A stretch of 64,000 nucleotides of DNA from NCBI RefSeq assembly GCF_014697575.1, contig NZ_JACJSC010000024.1, positions 38,931 to 102,930 on the forward strand, read 5' to 3'. This DNA comes from Planktothrix sp. FACHB-1365 (lineage in GTDB: Bacteria > Cyanobacteriota > Cyanobacteriia > Cyanobacteriales > Microcoleaceae). The translations under genes and the position numbers were made by a program. The notes beneath the pieces are model-generated. The model searched no databases and was not told the DNA's origin. It was given only the letters and a program-made list of their open reading frames with translations. Positions 27,657-36,422 of this stretch are shown in pieces (the stretch's first letter is position 1; each line of letters opens with the position of its first letter).

Positions 27657-29747
27657 ATGATTAACAATTTATATATTAGTGCCATTGAACCCAATAGTGG
27701 TAAATCCTTGATTCTGTTAGGTATCATGGAATTACTCTCCAAACGCATTCGACGGTTAGGATTTTTCCGTCCTATGATTCATGCGGGAACCCAACCAGAT
27801 AATGATATTGAACTGATTTCCAGTCGCTATCACTTAGAGTTTCCCTATGAAGCTTATTATGGAGTCACCCATGAAGAAACCCGGACGTTAGTTGCGGAAG
27901 GACAACTTGAAGAAATTCTCAAACGCATTATTGAAAAATATAAAATCTTAGAATCTAAATGTGATTTTATTATCTGTGAAGGGACGGATTTTACTGATAT
28001 TATTTCCGCCTTTGAGTTTAACCTTAATGCTGAAATTGCTAATCAATTATCTGCCCCTATTTTATTAGTTGCTAATGGTCAAGGGAAAACCATAAAAGAA
28101 CTGATTAGCAGTGTTAAAAGTGAACGAGAAGCCTTTATAGAACAAGGGTGTAGCTTAGTTGCAACGATGGTTAATCGCATTCCCTTAGAACAATTTCAAT
28201 CCGTTGCTGATCAACTTGAACATATTTGGTCTTATGATGATCCGGTGTTTTTCTTACCCGAAATCGAAGACTTAGGGAAACCAACCGTTGGAGAAATTGC
28301 CACCGCCGTTCAAGCTCGATTGGTTCATGGTGATCCCGAACAATTAAAACAAGAAGTGATATCGTTTAAAGTGGCAGCCATGCACGTTCCAAATTTCTTA
28401 TATCATATTCGAGAAGGCAGTTTAATCATTACCCCAGGCGATCGCGCTGATATTATTTTAGCGTGTTTAGCTTCCACTTTTTCAGAAAATTATCCCAATA
28501 TTGCCGGAATTATTTTAACCGGAGGCTTAGAACTTGCGCCCTCCCTCCATAAACTGATTAAAGGCTTTAAAAAATGGACAATTCCCATTTTAGCAGTTGA
28601 AAACGATACCTACAATACCGCCACAAAAATTAATCAGGTTCACTCAAAAATTACGCCCGATAACGAGCGAAAAATCGCATCTGCGTTAGGAGGGTTTGAA
28701 AATTATATTGATACGTCTAAAATCGAAAAACAGATTTCATTGTCTCGGTCTTCGCGCATTACTCCCATTATGTTCGAGTATGAATTAATTGCACGAGCTA
28801 AAAAACAACGTCAACATATTGTATTACCCGAAGGCACAGAAGAACGGATTTTAAAAGCCAGTGAAATTTTATTAAGGCGGGGTGTCGCCGAAATTACTTT
28901 ATTAGGAAATCCCGATGAAATTCGAGAAAAAGCAACGTCCTTTGGCTTAAAACTCGAGGGCGTTAATCTTGTTAATCCCATGACTTGCGAATGGTATCAA
29001 GACTATGCTCAAACCTATTATCAACTCCGAAAACATAAAGGCATTACCGAAGATTATGCGCGAGATGTGATGCACGATGTTAGCTATTTTGGTACAATGA
29101 TGGTTTATAAAGGCATGGCAGATGGCATGGTATCCGGGGCGGTTCATACCACTGGACATACCATCCGTCCCGCCTTAGAATTTATTAAAACTCAACCGGG
29201 ATGTTCCATTGTTTCCAGTGTGTTTTTAATGTGTTTAGAAGACCGGGTTTTAGTCTATGGAGATTGTGCGGTTAATCCTAATCCTAATCCTCAACAATTA
29301 GCAGATATTGCTATTAGTTCTGCCTTAACCGCTCAACAATTTGGGGTGGAACCCTTAGTGGCTATGTTATCCTATTCTACGGGAGAATCTGGTCAAGGAG
29401 AAGATGTGGATAAAGTTCGAGAAGCTACGATTCTAGCTCGTCAATTACGTCCCGATTTAAAAATAGAAGGCCCAATTCAATATGATGCGGCGGTTGATGA
29501 AGATGTGGCTAAAACAAAACTTCCAGGAAGTGAAGTCGCCGGACACGCAACGGTGTTTATTTTCCCCGATTTAAACACCGGAAATAATACTTACAAAGCT
29601 GTACAACGGTCGGCGGATGCGATTGCCATTGGCCCGGTTTTACAAGGGTTAAATAAACCCGTGAATGATTTAAGTCGAGGCTGTACGATTCCTGATATTG
29701 TGAATACCGTTGCGATTACGGCGATTCAAGCTCAGGGAATCAATTAA
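27657..29747 (+). CDS. pta: Phosphate acetyltransferase, long three-domain form
   Basis: 696 aa. It interconverts acetyl-CoA and acetyl phosphate. The N-terminal 220 residues are a BioD-like P-loop domain with a degenerate loop (EPNSGKSLILLGIMELL). The middle (about 225-345) is a DRTGG-type domain (REGSLIITPGDRADIILACL). The C-terminal catalytic PTA_PTB domain starts near residue 370 with QHIVLPEGTEERILKA and contains VYGDCAVNPNPNPQQLA, LSYSTGESG, GPIQYDAAVD and FPDLNTGNNTYKAVQRSA. This length and order match the cyanobacterial/E. coli-like Pta. No ackA is adjacent. The start ATG follows a 190-bp spacer from divergent hemB. Confidence 0.95.
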   Translation: MINNLYISAIEPNSGKSLILLGIMELLSKRIRRLGFFRPMIHAGTQPDNDIELISSRYHLEFPYEAYYGVTHEETRTLVAEGQLEEILKRIIEKYKILESKCDFIICEGTDFTDIISAFEFNLNAEIANQLSAPILLVANGQGKTIKELISSVKSEREAFIEQGCSLVATMVNRIPLEQFQSVADQLEHIWSYDDPVFFLPEIEDLGKPTVGEIATAVQARLVHGDPEQLKQEVISFKVAAMHVPNFLYHIREGSLIITPGDRADIILACLASTFSENYPNIAGIILTGGLELAPSLHKLIKGFKKWTIPILAVENDTYNTATKINQVHSKITPDNERKIASALGGFENYIDTSKIEKQISLSRSSRITPIMFEYELIARAKKQRQHIVLPEGTEERILKASEILLRRGVAEITLLGNPDEIREKATSFGLKLEGVNLVNPMTCEWYQDYAQTYYQLRKHKGITEDYARDVMHDVSYFGTMMVYKGMADGMVSGAVHTTGHTIRPALEFIKTQPGCSIVSSVFLMCLEDRVLVYGDCAVNPNPNPQQLADIAISSALTAQQFGVEPLVAMLSYSTGESGQGEDVDKVREATILARQLRPDLKIEGPIQYDAAVDEDVAKTKLPGSEVAGHATVFIFPDLNTGNNTYKAVQRSADAIAIGPVLQGLNKPVNDLSRGCTIPDIVNTVAITAIQAQGIN

Positions 29748-29781
29748 AACGGATTGATTTCCCTAAACCAACATTTAGTGA

Positions 29782-30405
29782 TTAATCAATCAACTCTGGA
29801 TTCGGAATTTGGGTATCAATATCCCCTTGAGATAATGTGGGGATTAACCCGTTACTTTCACCTGCTTTTAAAACATGGGCTGGTTCAACATTCAATTCAA
29901 TCACGCCCGTTGTCGGGTTAGTTTTTGCAATTGATTGTGTACCATCAACAAACTTAACCGCAATCGGTTCAGTTAACTCTTGTACTGGAGTATTGGAACT
30001 GAAAACTACTTGAGTTTCTGCGGGAAAATAGAAGCCATCACAATCCCAATCATCATCCGTAATTTGACCCGTTGCTAGAAAATAAAGTTCGCTAGGAGTT
30101 TTTCCACCATCACTGGCATAAACCCCGATGGTTTTTCCGGTTTCATTGCGACACTGCGCCCGTTTTTTGGCAGTTTCCAGAATCGTTTTCTGAGACTGCA
30201 ATTGGGCGAGTCGATGCTGAAATTGTTCAGGGGTATAGCCCGCTTCCTCCGGGGTATTCTTGACTTGTAGAAGTTGATTCAAAGCTTGAGTGACTTCAGC
30301 ATAATCAGCACCTTTCGTAAAATCTTTGTTCGCCCAAGAGGGTTGAGCAATAATGAGGTTCACGCATAATAAAAGACCGACAAAGACAATTTTGAGAAAC
30401 CGCAT
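29782..30405 (-). CDS. Exported protein of unknown function
   Basis: 207 aa. A clear signal peptide (FLKIVFVGLLLCVNLIIAQPSWA, cleavage near residue 26) is followed by a helical segment rich in Gln/Leu (TQALNQLLQVK to LETAKKRAQ). A beta-rich part then has two cysteines (QCRNETG, DCDGFYFP), a DDDWDCDG acidic turn and AVKFVDGTQS. The protein ends at PELID. No family is recognised. Its leader resembles that of the next exported protein. A sigma70-like promoter with TTGCTT at 30468-30473 lies about 65 bp upstream. Confidence 0.75.
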   Translation of the reverse strand: MRFLKIVFVGLLLCVNLIIAQPSWANKDFTKGADYAEVTQALNQLLQVKNTPEEAGYTPEQFQHRLAQLQSQKTILETAKKRAQCRNETGKTIGVYASDGGKTPSELYFLATGQITDDDWDCDGFYFPAETQVVFSSNTPVQELTEPIAVKFVDGTQSIAKTNPTTGVIELNVEPAHVLKAGESNGLIPTLSQGDIDTQIPNPELID

Positions 30406-30444
30406 AGTGTTTTCCGACTTTGAAATTTGTTAGCTGTGACTTTA

Positions 30445-30473
30445 CTTTAAACAAACTGCTTCAATAAAAGCAA
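30445..30473 (-). promoter_or_regulatory. Candidate promoter of the exported-protein gene
   Basis: On the minus strand TTGCTT (30473-30468) is followed after 17 nt by TTAAAG (30450-30445). It sits inside a 20-bp block, AAGACTATTTGCTTTTATTG (30481-30462), that recurs with three differences upstream of the DUF1003 gene. Confidence 0.5.
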
Positions 30474-30527
30474 ATAGTCTTGTTTGTCGTTTTAATAAAT
30501 TTAATTGATGAAAAGGGAGGATTTTTC

Positions 30528-30857
30528 CTAATCAGTCTTTTTGTCACTGTCTGTATTTTGAACTGAAGGGAAACTTTCAATCCGATTTCGATTCACCCAG
30601 CGATTGATAAGTTCGTTGTTAGTTTTACGAAACTTAATTTTGACTTGCTTGGAACCTAACTTGACAACTTCAGCCGGAATTTTGTGAACATCACTAGAAT
30701 CTGCACGAACTTTGTAAAGCCAAATTACCTTTTGACCGACTTCCAAAGCTTCAGAACTATCGATAACAGAGGGAGAGTTTTCTGCTAAAGTAGGGAAAGC
30801 AATAATCAAGTTTATTCCAAGTAATAAGACCAAGAGAGACATCGGGAAAACTTTCAT
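30528..30857 (-). CDS. Small exported protein with SH3-like fold
   Basis: 109 aa from the ATG at 30857; a longer frame to 30929 would run into the upstream cadD remnant. The N-terminus is a signal peptide (MSLLVLLLGINLIIAFPTLAEN) whose core, LLLGINLIIA, nearly repeats that of the neighbouring exported protein. The mature part holds VGQKVIWLYKVR, IPAEVVKLGSKQVKIKFRK and NRWVNRNRIE, a short beta-barrel pattern like SH3 or Tudor-type modules. Function is unknown. It starts 11 bp after the cadD remnant. Confidence 0.65.
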   Translation of the reverse strand: MKVFPMSLLVLLLGINLIIAFPTLAENSPSVIDSSEALEVGQKVIWLYKVRADSSDVHKIPAEVVKLGSKQVKIKFRKTNNELINRWVNRNRIESFPSVQNTDSDKKTD

Positions 30858-30868
30858 CTTTTTTACGC

Positions 30869-31208
30869 TTATAAACTTTGAGTTTTTAATTGTGAGGCTT
30901 GAATCATTTTGATTAATCCTATTAAGCACAAACAGCTAACCATTAAAGCCAATGGGGTCAGCGAGGCACTATCGAGGATAATAAATACTCCTAAACCGAT
31001 TAAAACAAAAGGAACCAAATGATTTCCATAGCGGGTGAGTAAATTGGAAATATCACGTTGACAAGTCAGTTTATAGGTCGTGTAACACCAAACTCCGACA
31101 AGGAATAAAAAGACAGCAATGATTACCAATAAATTAGAAGCACTCGTCGTAATTGGTAGCGGTAAATGCTGTAATCTCGGTAAAAATAGCAGTCATAATT
31201 TCATTCAT
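30869..31208 (-). pseudogene. CadD-like cadmium resistance transporter, internally deleted
   Basis: The start is intact: a GAGG ribosome site and MNEIMTAIFTEITAFTATNYDE, which matches the CadD beginning MNEL.TAI..GITAFTATN.DD. The frame then stops at TAA. A few bases later another frame gives the C-terminal half (from about 31129): GVWCYTTYKLT, LLTRYGNHLVPFVLIGLGVFIILDS and two membrane helices. The family is about 200 aa or more, so roughly half, including several membrane helices, is gone. The 86-aa C-terminal frame could still be translated but would not transport. Confidence 0.8.
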
Positions 31209-31270
31209 TTCTGTTTTCCTCAATCTTAGAACTGATAGTAATTTAGAACCCTATCAAATTAATTAACCTT

Positions 31271-31963
31271 CTAATATTCAGTTTCGGGAGAGTTCTGCTG
31301 AGAATGAATTGGATTTTCAAGCTTTTTATGATTGACGACAACAGTAAAACATTGATTCCGGTTTTTTTCGGGAAAATATTGACTATTTGCTTGTAATTGT
31401 AAGCCCGGTAAAACGCTGACTTGAAAATCTTTTTTGTCTTGAGGCTGAGGAACTAAGGCAAGTTTCAGTTCATTAATAACTTGTTGTTGTTCTTTAACAA
31501 TTTGCGTCAGTTCATTCAGGCGTTGAAAATGCAATTCATCTAATTTTTGATGAAGAAGTTCAATATTTTGACTCGCTTTTAAATTTACTTGATGATCAAT
31601 ATCAGCATTTCTCCGATCTGTATCAGATTGACGATTTTGGCTCATTAAAACGATAGGGGCTGTATAAGCGGAAGCAAAGGAAAAGACTAAATTAAGCATG
31701 ATGAAAGGTGATTCATCCCAATGGGGAACTCCAGGCATTAAATTCATTCCCACCCACCCCGCTAAAACGGTGCTTTGACAAATTAGAAACTTCCAAGAAC
31801 CGACTTGATTAGCTAATTTATCTGCAAGGCGTTGTCCGCGATTCAAGGGTTCTGGGTTGCTAGAACTATTTTGAATAGTTGTTGAATTTTTCTCTATAAT
31901 TGAGGAATTTTTCACGAGTTTGACATTAATAGTATTGGAATAAAGTGGGGGTGTAGAATTCAT
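31271..31963 (-). CDS. DUF1003 membrane protein
   Basis: 230 aa. After a polar N-terminus comes the DUF1003 core: RGQRLADKLANQVGSWKFLICQSTVLAGWVGMN, PHWDESPFIMLNLVFSFASAYTAPIVLMSQNRQ and DRRNADIDHQVNLKA. Two membrane helices flank the conserved P-x-D-x-x-P-F loop. A coiled coil (LLHQKLDELHFQRLNELTQIV) and a polar tail follow. Function of the family is unknown. It lies upstream of the cadD remnant in the same direction, 62 bp away, and has its own candidate promoter. Confidence 0.88.
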   Translation of the reverse strand: MNSTPPLYSNTINVKLVKNSSIIEKNSTTIQNSSSNPEPLNRGQRLADKLANQVGSWKFLICQSTVLAGWVGMNLMPGVPHWDESPFIMLNLVFSFASAYTAPIVLMSQNRQSDTDRRNADIDHQVNLKASQNIELLHQKLDELHFQRLNELTQIVKEQQQVINELKLALVPQPQDKKDFQVSVLPGLQLQANSQYFPEKNRNQCFTVVVNHKKLENPIHSQQNSPETEY

Positions 31964-32300
31964 GTTGTACCTCGCAAGAGTTCTTTGTAAGTTGGGTTTA
32001 AACTGATGACTTTTAATGTACGTCGATGGAATAATAAAAGCAAATATTCTTAATTGTTAAAACGATAAATAAAAGTAATCATAACCTGAATCACTTCTAC
32101 AAACTCCGCCCTGTATTTCGTTAATCCTTAACTTATCTTTGAGGTTGTAGCATCAAGATGTCTAAGGAAGAAAGTGCTGTAGAGCCAGTATTCTCCTCAC
32201 TTGCTTGAATCTGAGTGCAGAGGCAGAGTTAATATTTTTTTAATGCTAAGATCACAAAAAATTGACTATTATTAATTATAAAAACGGAGGAAAAGATCCC
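31964..32300. other. Divergent promoter region
   Basis: About 340 bp between DUF1003 and a broken plus-strand gene. It contains the candidate minus-strand promoter at 32015-32043 and, at its right end, an AT-rich stretch and GGAGG ribosome site for the plus-strand pseudogene. No reading frame or stable hairpin stands out. Confidence 0.5.
32015..32043 (-). promoter_or_regulatory. Candidate promoter of the DUF1003 gene
   Basis: TTGCTT (32043-32038) and TACATT (32020-32015) are spaced by 17 nt on the minus strand. The surrounding AAGAATATTTGCTTTTATTA is 17/20 identical to the block upstream of the exported protein at 30405, suggesting common control. Confidence 0.5.
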
Positions 32301-32572
32301 ATGGATATGACTCATTATATGGAGCTTCTCGCCACTAACCAGCCTTGGCATTTGTTGATTTTTATGGCTGTTCCTGTGATTTTAGCAGAAACAATTTAGG
32401 AATTAGTCTTTTAGAATTAGACTTAATTGGTAAACATAAAAGTGAAGAATCAAAACTCAAACTTCACGCCACCTTTGTTGCTGTTTTTCTGGTTGTTGCC
32501 CATATTGCCATGATTTTTGGAATGCTCAGTCCTTCACTATTAGGCGGACATTCAGGTATGCCGGGGATGTAA
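32301..32572 (+). pseudogene. Small membrane protein, frameshifted and shortened
   Basis: A GGAGG site precedes ATG and a frame reading MDMTHYMELLATNQPWHLLI and FMAVPVILAET, which stops at TAG (32397-32399). The continuation is in another frame: GISLLELDLIGKHKSEESKL, a membrane helix FVAVFLVVAHIAMIFGML and the tail GGHSGMPGM. Start and end look like two halves of one protein from which an internal piece was lost. I recall similar permease-like cyanobacterial proteins but cannot name them firmly. With the cadD remnant nearby, this region appears to be decaying. Confidence 0.7.
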
Positions 32573-32707
32573 TGGGCAATGAAACGGATTTTATAGGGGT
32601 TTTGTTCTAAAAAGAACAGGACTTACGCGGTGAAGAGTTGAGTGATGATCAGAGGAACTGAAAGGTTATGTGGAGTGAAAAACCTGCCCCCAATCACACT
32701 AAAATAA

Positions 32708-32792
32708 CGGAGAGGGTGGGATTTGAACCCACGGAACCTTGCGGCTCACCTGATTTCAAGTCAGGCGCGATCGACCACTCTGCCACCTCTCC
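32708..32792 (-). tRNA. tRNA-Ser (anticodon UGA)
   Basis: Complete class II cloverleaf on the minus strand. The acceptor GGAGAGG pairs with CCTCTCC, with discriminator G. The D arm has GCAGAGTGGTCGATCGC. The anticodon stem CCTGA/TCAGG holds loop CTTGAAA (anticodon TGA), followed by a long variable arm TGAGCCGCAAGGTTC. The T arm contains GGGTTCAAATCCC. The 3' CCA is not encoded. 85 nt. Confidence 0.95.
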
Positions 32793-32820
32793 AATTGCTC
32801 ATCCATGAGCTAAATAGCAA

Positions 32821-33744
32821 TTATAGCACAAACGCAGATTGTGCCAAGAGTGCAGTAGAAGAATAAAGCAATTCTGTCTCAACCACCTGAAAATCCTCAT
32901 CAACCCAGACTAAGGATACCTCCGAGACTTGTTCGGAGTCTAAGGTCACAAGGGAAAAATTCCGTTGTTTTCCTTGGGGTGTTTCTCGAATCCGACTCAC
33001 GCAAGCGGCATTGAGATAAACTGTTCCGTCCGGGCTAGTCACTAACCGTTGACGGAGACGGGTCTTGGTATGACGGAGGGTATGGTGCATATGACCAAAA
33101 GCAACTAAGGGAATGGTTTTACCCAATATTCGAGCTTGGGCGATGGCCTCGGCAAAATCAGGATCACCATAATCTCCTCCTAGGGGGCTCCAATCTTTGC
33201 CACAGGGGGCTTCTGCTGCCTCTCCTAGCCCTGTAGGGCCGTTGTGACCTAAAAACAGAATCCGCTCAAAACGAGCCGATTGTACCGCTTTAATCATGCG
33301 CTGGGCGGAGGTTGCAAAATTATTCACCCCAAATCGTTCTTCGTAAAAATCACTATATTTCCATTCCGGGCCACCCCAACTAAAGGGACGACCGCCGACA
33401 ACGGTTAACTGCAAATCGGGAAAGTCTTGTTTTCCGTAACCGACATGATCTTCCCCCATAATATCTAGTTGTTCTTGCACCCAATCTTCCGTTTGACGAT
33501 TATAGGGGCATTTTTTCCGGCCCCATTCCGTTGCGGTATACCAGGCGTCATGGTTGCCAAAGACAACTGCTTTGGGAATCTCTAATGCAGCGATGGTTTT
33601 GACAAGCTCCACTGCTTCATTGCCAAAATCCCCAACCAATAGAACTAAATCAATCTCCAAAGACTTCAAAGCCAGGGTATCATCGTTTTCCCACTGATCA
33701 TGAACATCCCCGACAACAGCAATTTTAATGGGTTTGGTATTCAC
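32821..33744 (-). CDS. Calcineurin-like metallophosphoesterase (cyanobacterial/plant type)
   Basis: 307 aa with all metal-binding blocks of the family: VVGDVHDQW, LVGDFGNE, VFGNHDAW, FLGHNGPTG and FGHMHH. The long spacer with YNRQTEDWVQEQLDIMG and VVGGRPFSWGGPEWKYSDFY matches the TIGR04168-like subgroup found in cyanobacteria and plastids, which I recognise by pattern. Substrate unknown. It is 29 bp downstream of the wHTH-PAS regulator in the same direction and just upstream of tRNA-Ser. Confidence 0.9.
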   Translation of the reverse strand: MNTKPIKIAVVGDVHDQWENDDTLALKSLEIDLVLLVGDFGNEAVELVKTIAALEIPKAVVFGNHDAWYTATEWGRKKCPYNRQTEDWVQEQLDIMGEDHVGYGKQDFPDLQLTVVGGRPFSWGGPEWKYSDFYEERFGVNNFATSAQRMIKAVQSARFERILFLGHNGPTGLGEAAEAPCGKDWSPLGGDYGDPDFAEAIAQARILGKTIPLVAFGHMHHTLRHTKTRLRQRLVTSPDGTVYLNAACVSRIRETPQGKQRNFSLVTLDSEQVSEVSLVWVDEDFQVVETELLYSSTALLAQSAFVL

Positions 33745-33773
33745 AACGCTTATGGTTTTAAAGGTTATCTAAA

Positions 33774-34556
33774 CTATACAAGATATGAAATATTCAGAGT
33801 ACCGAATAAACTCATTTCATTTTCTAATTGAGTAATTCTTTGTTTATAGGACATTTTTTCAGAAGCATCTTCAATGAAAATAAAGAGCAGTGGCTCATGA
33901 TGATTACTGGGCCAATGTACATCCTGATTTGCCATTACATAAAAATTGACATAAGCCGGTCTTTTCGGATTAACAGACCGAGCAACCCCCTGAATCTCTA
34001 AGTTAGGTTCTTCTTTCGTGATGACTTTTACTAAAATTTCTTCAAATCCGATTAATTCTGGAAAGCTATCCCCGACATAACTCCCGATTTTTAAACTTTC
34101 TGGATAATCACAATACTCTATTAAACTCGGCGAAATATATTGAATGAAAAACTGTTGATCTAAAATACAATATTCAATGGCTTTCGTTTGAAGGAAATCT
34201 TTCAGGATAGGGGGAGGTGGTAACGAGCATAGGGTTTCTGAATCTTCTTGTTTCAGAAGTACAGGATTTAACCGATAACCCATTCCATGAACCGTTTCAA
34301 TGATTTCTATTGTATTATTAACTTTCCTAAAGGCTTTTCTTAAACCTTTAATATGGGAACGAATTCCGTTAGCGCTGGGAACCCGATCAAGATCCCAAAG
34401 CTGATCAACAATCATCTCATAAGTTAACACATGATTCGGATACTCCAGAAACAAAAGCAGCAATTTATATTCTTTTGGGAGTAAAGAGATGATTTGAGCA
34501 TAATAAGTGACAGTGCAAGAATTTTTATTAACTGTTATAGAGCCGTGAATTAACAT
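33774..34556 (-). CDS. wHTH DNA-binding protein with C-terminal PAS-like domain
   Basis: 260 aa. Residues 1-105 are an OmpR/PhoB-type winged helix: LLPKEYKLLLLFLEYPNHVLT, then VDQLWDLDRVPSANGIRSHIKGLRKAFR (recognition helix), and the wing IIETVHGMGYRL. Instead of an N-terminal receiver, a sensor follows the DNA-binding part: residues about 130-240 look like a PAS fold (IEYCILDQQFFIQYISPSLIEYCDYP; FIFIEDASE). This inverted order is unusual. It probably controls the metallophosphoesterase gene that follows and perhaps divergent targets; its upstream region contains the DnaA-box-like array. Confidence 0.8.
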   Translation of the reverse strand: MLIHGSITVNKNSCTVTYYAQIISLLPKEYKLLLLFLEYPNHVLTYEMIVDQLWDLDRVPSANGIRSHIKGLRKAFRKVNNTIEIIETVHGMGYRLNPVLLKQEDSETLCSLPPPPILKDFLQTKAIEYCILDQQFFIQYISPSLIEYCDYPESLKIGSYVGDSFPELIGFEEILVKVITKEEPNLEIQGVARSVNPKRPAYVNFYVMANQDVHWPSNHHEPLLFIFIEDASEKMSYKQRITQLENEMSLFGTLNISYLV

Positions 34557-34973
34557 TTTAATTCCATTAATAAATTGACTAAAATTTAAGGGTGTTAAAA
34601 TATTATTTTTTTGCTTTAAATATAGTACACTTTAGTTGATCTGTCAAGCCTTAAAACCCACTAATTTACAGGAATGGATATCCGGGCTATTCGCAGAAAC
34701 AGTAGCATCACAATTAATTAGGATAATCAAGAAAAGGGTAGAGTTTCGGAGATTCATTAAAAAAATTGTAGTTTTTTTCCAAAATTTAAGTGTCCTTTTT
34801 TCTCGATTTGTAGTTCCCGTCTTTTCCACAAATTTTTCACAAATTTTCCACGAATTTTCCACACCCCCTCCCTACTGTTAATCCGTATGCAATTCCGTAA
34901 TTCCACTGAGGCTCTCACGGAGTGACAACAGCGAAATAACTTGATTCAAACGACTGAATAGGAACAAAACACC
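34557..34973. other. Non-coding region with AT-rich block and phased 11-mers
   Basis: About 415 bp between divergent frames. The left part (34560-34660) is very AT-rich (TAATATTATTTTTTTGC; TTTAAATATAGTACAC). The right part has four direct TTTTCCACA-like 11-mers. Frames here overlap on both strands without codon character, so I do not call genes. Confidence 0.65.
34822..34865 (+). promoter_or_regulatory. Array of four DnaA-box-like sites, 11-bp period
   Basis: TTTTCCACA (34822), TTTTTCACA (34833), TTTTCCACG (34844) and TTTTCCACA (34855) are direct repeats exactly 11 bp apart, about one helical turn. TTTTCCACA is the DnaA-box form reported for cyanobacteria (the E. coli consensus is TTATCCACA). 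Two sites are perfect and two differ by one base. An AT-rich block lies about 160-260 bp to the left. This could be part of a replication origin, a DnaA-titration site or a DnaA-regulated promoter; a chance repeat of AATTTTCCAC is the alternative. Confidence 0.55.
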
Positions 34974-35276
34974 ATGGCTACTGGAGATTTTGCAACGACA
35001 GATTTTACGGCTGGTGATACTAATAATAACCAGATCTTAGATCCGAACGAAACTTGGACATACACTGGCAGCCACACCGTCATACAAGCGGATTTAGATC
35101 AGGGTGGAAATTTAGTTAATATGGCAATGGCGGATAGTGTTGAAAGCGCTCCTTCTGTAGATCATGCTTTCGTTCATATTTTGCAAGCTCCAGAACTAAC
35201 CCGGGTTAAAACAGATGCCATTTTAGATAGTGGTGAAACCTGGACATATCGCTACACCCGTCGCAACCGCCAATAG
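34974..35276 (+). pseudogene. Fragment of a repeat-containing surface/adhesin protein
   Basis: A 100-aa frame with an AGGA ribosome site. It contains [21 protein letters not shown] followed by [17 protein letters not shown] and later [15 protein letters not shown]: two copies of the '.LD.GETWTYT....VTQADLD.G' module of large bacterial surface proteins with DUF11-like repeats. Both repeats are incomplete and there is no signal peptide or anchor. It reads as a leftover of a long gene, with the second repeat cut at its strand end. Translation as a short peptide is possible. Confidence 0.65.
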
Positions 35277-35433
35277 CGAAGCTGTTCTAAGAGCGCGTAC
35301 CATGAGCATCTATACCCAGGAGGATGCCATGGGATTTAGGATTTGCCCACCCTAAATCCCCATTTTTGGTAAATTCAACTATAATTAGGAACTACAATCC
35401 AAAATCGTTCACGGTTCCTAGAAGGTTTTCACT

Positions 35434-36408
35434 GTGTTTACATCAACTCTTCCCCGACAAAATAATTCAACAGTTGCCGATTTACCGACGGATTTATTTG
35501 CAGCGATTCAAGTGTTAAAGCAAGAGTTGAATGCCGTTATTTTAGCGCATTATTATCAAGATCCTGATATTCAAGATATTGCTGATTATATTGGAGATTC
35601 TTTGGGGTTATCTCGTCAAGTTGCTCAAACCAATGCAGATGTGATTGTATTTGCAGGGGTTCATTTTATGGCAGAAACCGCCAAAATTTTGAATCCTGAT
35701 AAATTAGTGTTGTTACCCGACTTAAATGCGGGCTGTTCTTTAGCTGAAAGTTGTCTACCGGATGCCTTTGCTAAATTTAAAGCTCAATATCCTGATCATA
35801 TTGTGGTGTCTTATATTAACTGCACGGCTGAAATTAAAGCCATGAGTGATATTATTTGCACCAGTTCTAATGCGGTGAATATTGTGCGGCAAATTCCCGA
35901 AGATCAACCGATTATTTTTGCTCCAGATCGTAATTTAGGGCGATATGTAATGGCAGAAACCGGACGGGATTTGGTGTTATGGCAAGGGGCTTGTTTGGTG
36001 CATGAAAACTTCTCGGAGAAAAAGTTAGTTCAATTGAAAATAGAACATCCTGAAGCGGAAATTATTGCTCATCCTGAATGTGAACCGCCGATTTTACGTC
36101 ATGCGGATTATATTGGCTCAACAACGGCCTTATTAAACTATGCTCAGAAAAGTCCTAAGTCGAGTTTTATTGTGGTAACGGAACCCGGAATTATTCATCA
36201 AATGGAGAAGGAAACCCCCGGTAAATCCTTTATTCCAGCCCCTCCAATGAATAGTTGTTCCTGTAATGAATGCCCCCACATGAGGTTAAATACGTTGGAA
36301 AAATTGTATTTATCCATGAAAAATCGTTCCCCTGAAATTACCCTTCCTGAAGAGATTCGCATTGCGGCTTTACGTCCGATTCAACGAATGTTAGAGATGA
36401 GTAAATAG
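35434..36408 (+). CDS. nadA: Quinolinate synthase NadA
   Basis: 324 aa. It condenses iminoaspartate with dihydroxyacetone phosphate to quinolinate in NAD synthesis, using a [4Fe-4S] cluster. Cluster cysteines are visible in [19 protein letters not shown] and [10 protein letters not shown]. Substrate motifs include [53 protein letters not shown] and GSTTALL. The start is GTG at 35434 with GAAGG 8 nt upstream. It is followed by a strong hairpin terminator shared with the convergent Uma2 gene. Confidence 0.96.
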   Translation: MFTSTLPRQNNSTVADLPTDLFAAIQVLKQELNAVILAHYYQDPDIQDIADYIGDSLGLSRQVAQTNADVIVFAGVHFMAETAKILNPDKLVLLPDLNAGCSLAESCLPDAFAKFKAQYPDHIVVSYINCTAEIKAMSDIICTSSNAVNIVRQIPEDQPIIFAPDRNLGRYVMAETGRDLVLWQGACLVHENFSEKKLVQLKIEHPEAEIIAHPECEPPILRHADYIGSTTALLNYAQKSPKSSFIVVTEPGIIHQMEKETPGKSFIPAPPMNSCSCNECPHMRLNTLEKLYLSMKNRSPEITLPEEIRIAALRPIQRMLEMSK

Positions 36409-36422
36409 TTGTTTATATTCCC

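Noticed and set aside
34636..34881. 81-aa plus and 72-aa minus frames in the 34.6-34.9 kb spacer
   Set aside because: The two overlap on opposite strands, and the residues come from the AT-rich and 11-mer repeat DNA; no ribosome site or protein-like composition.
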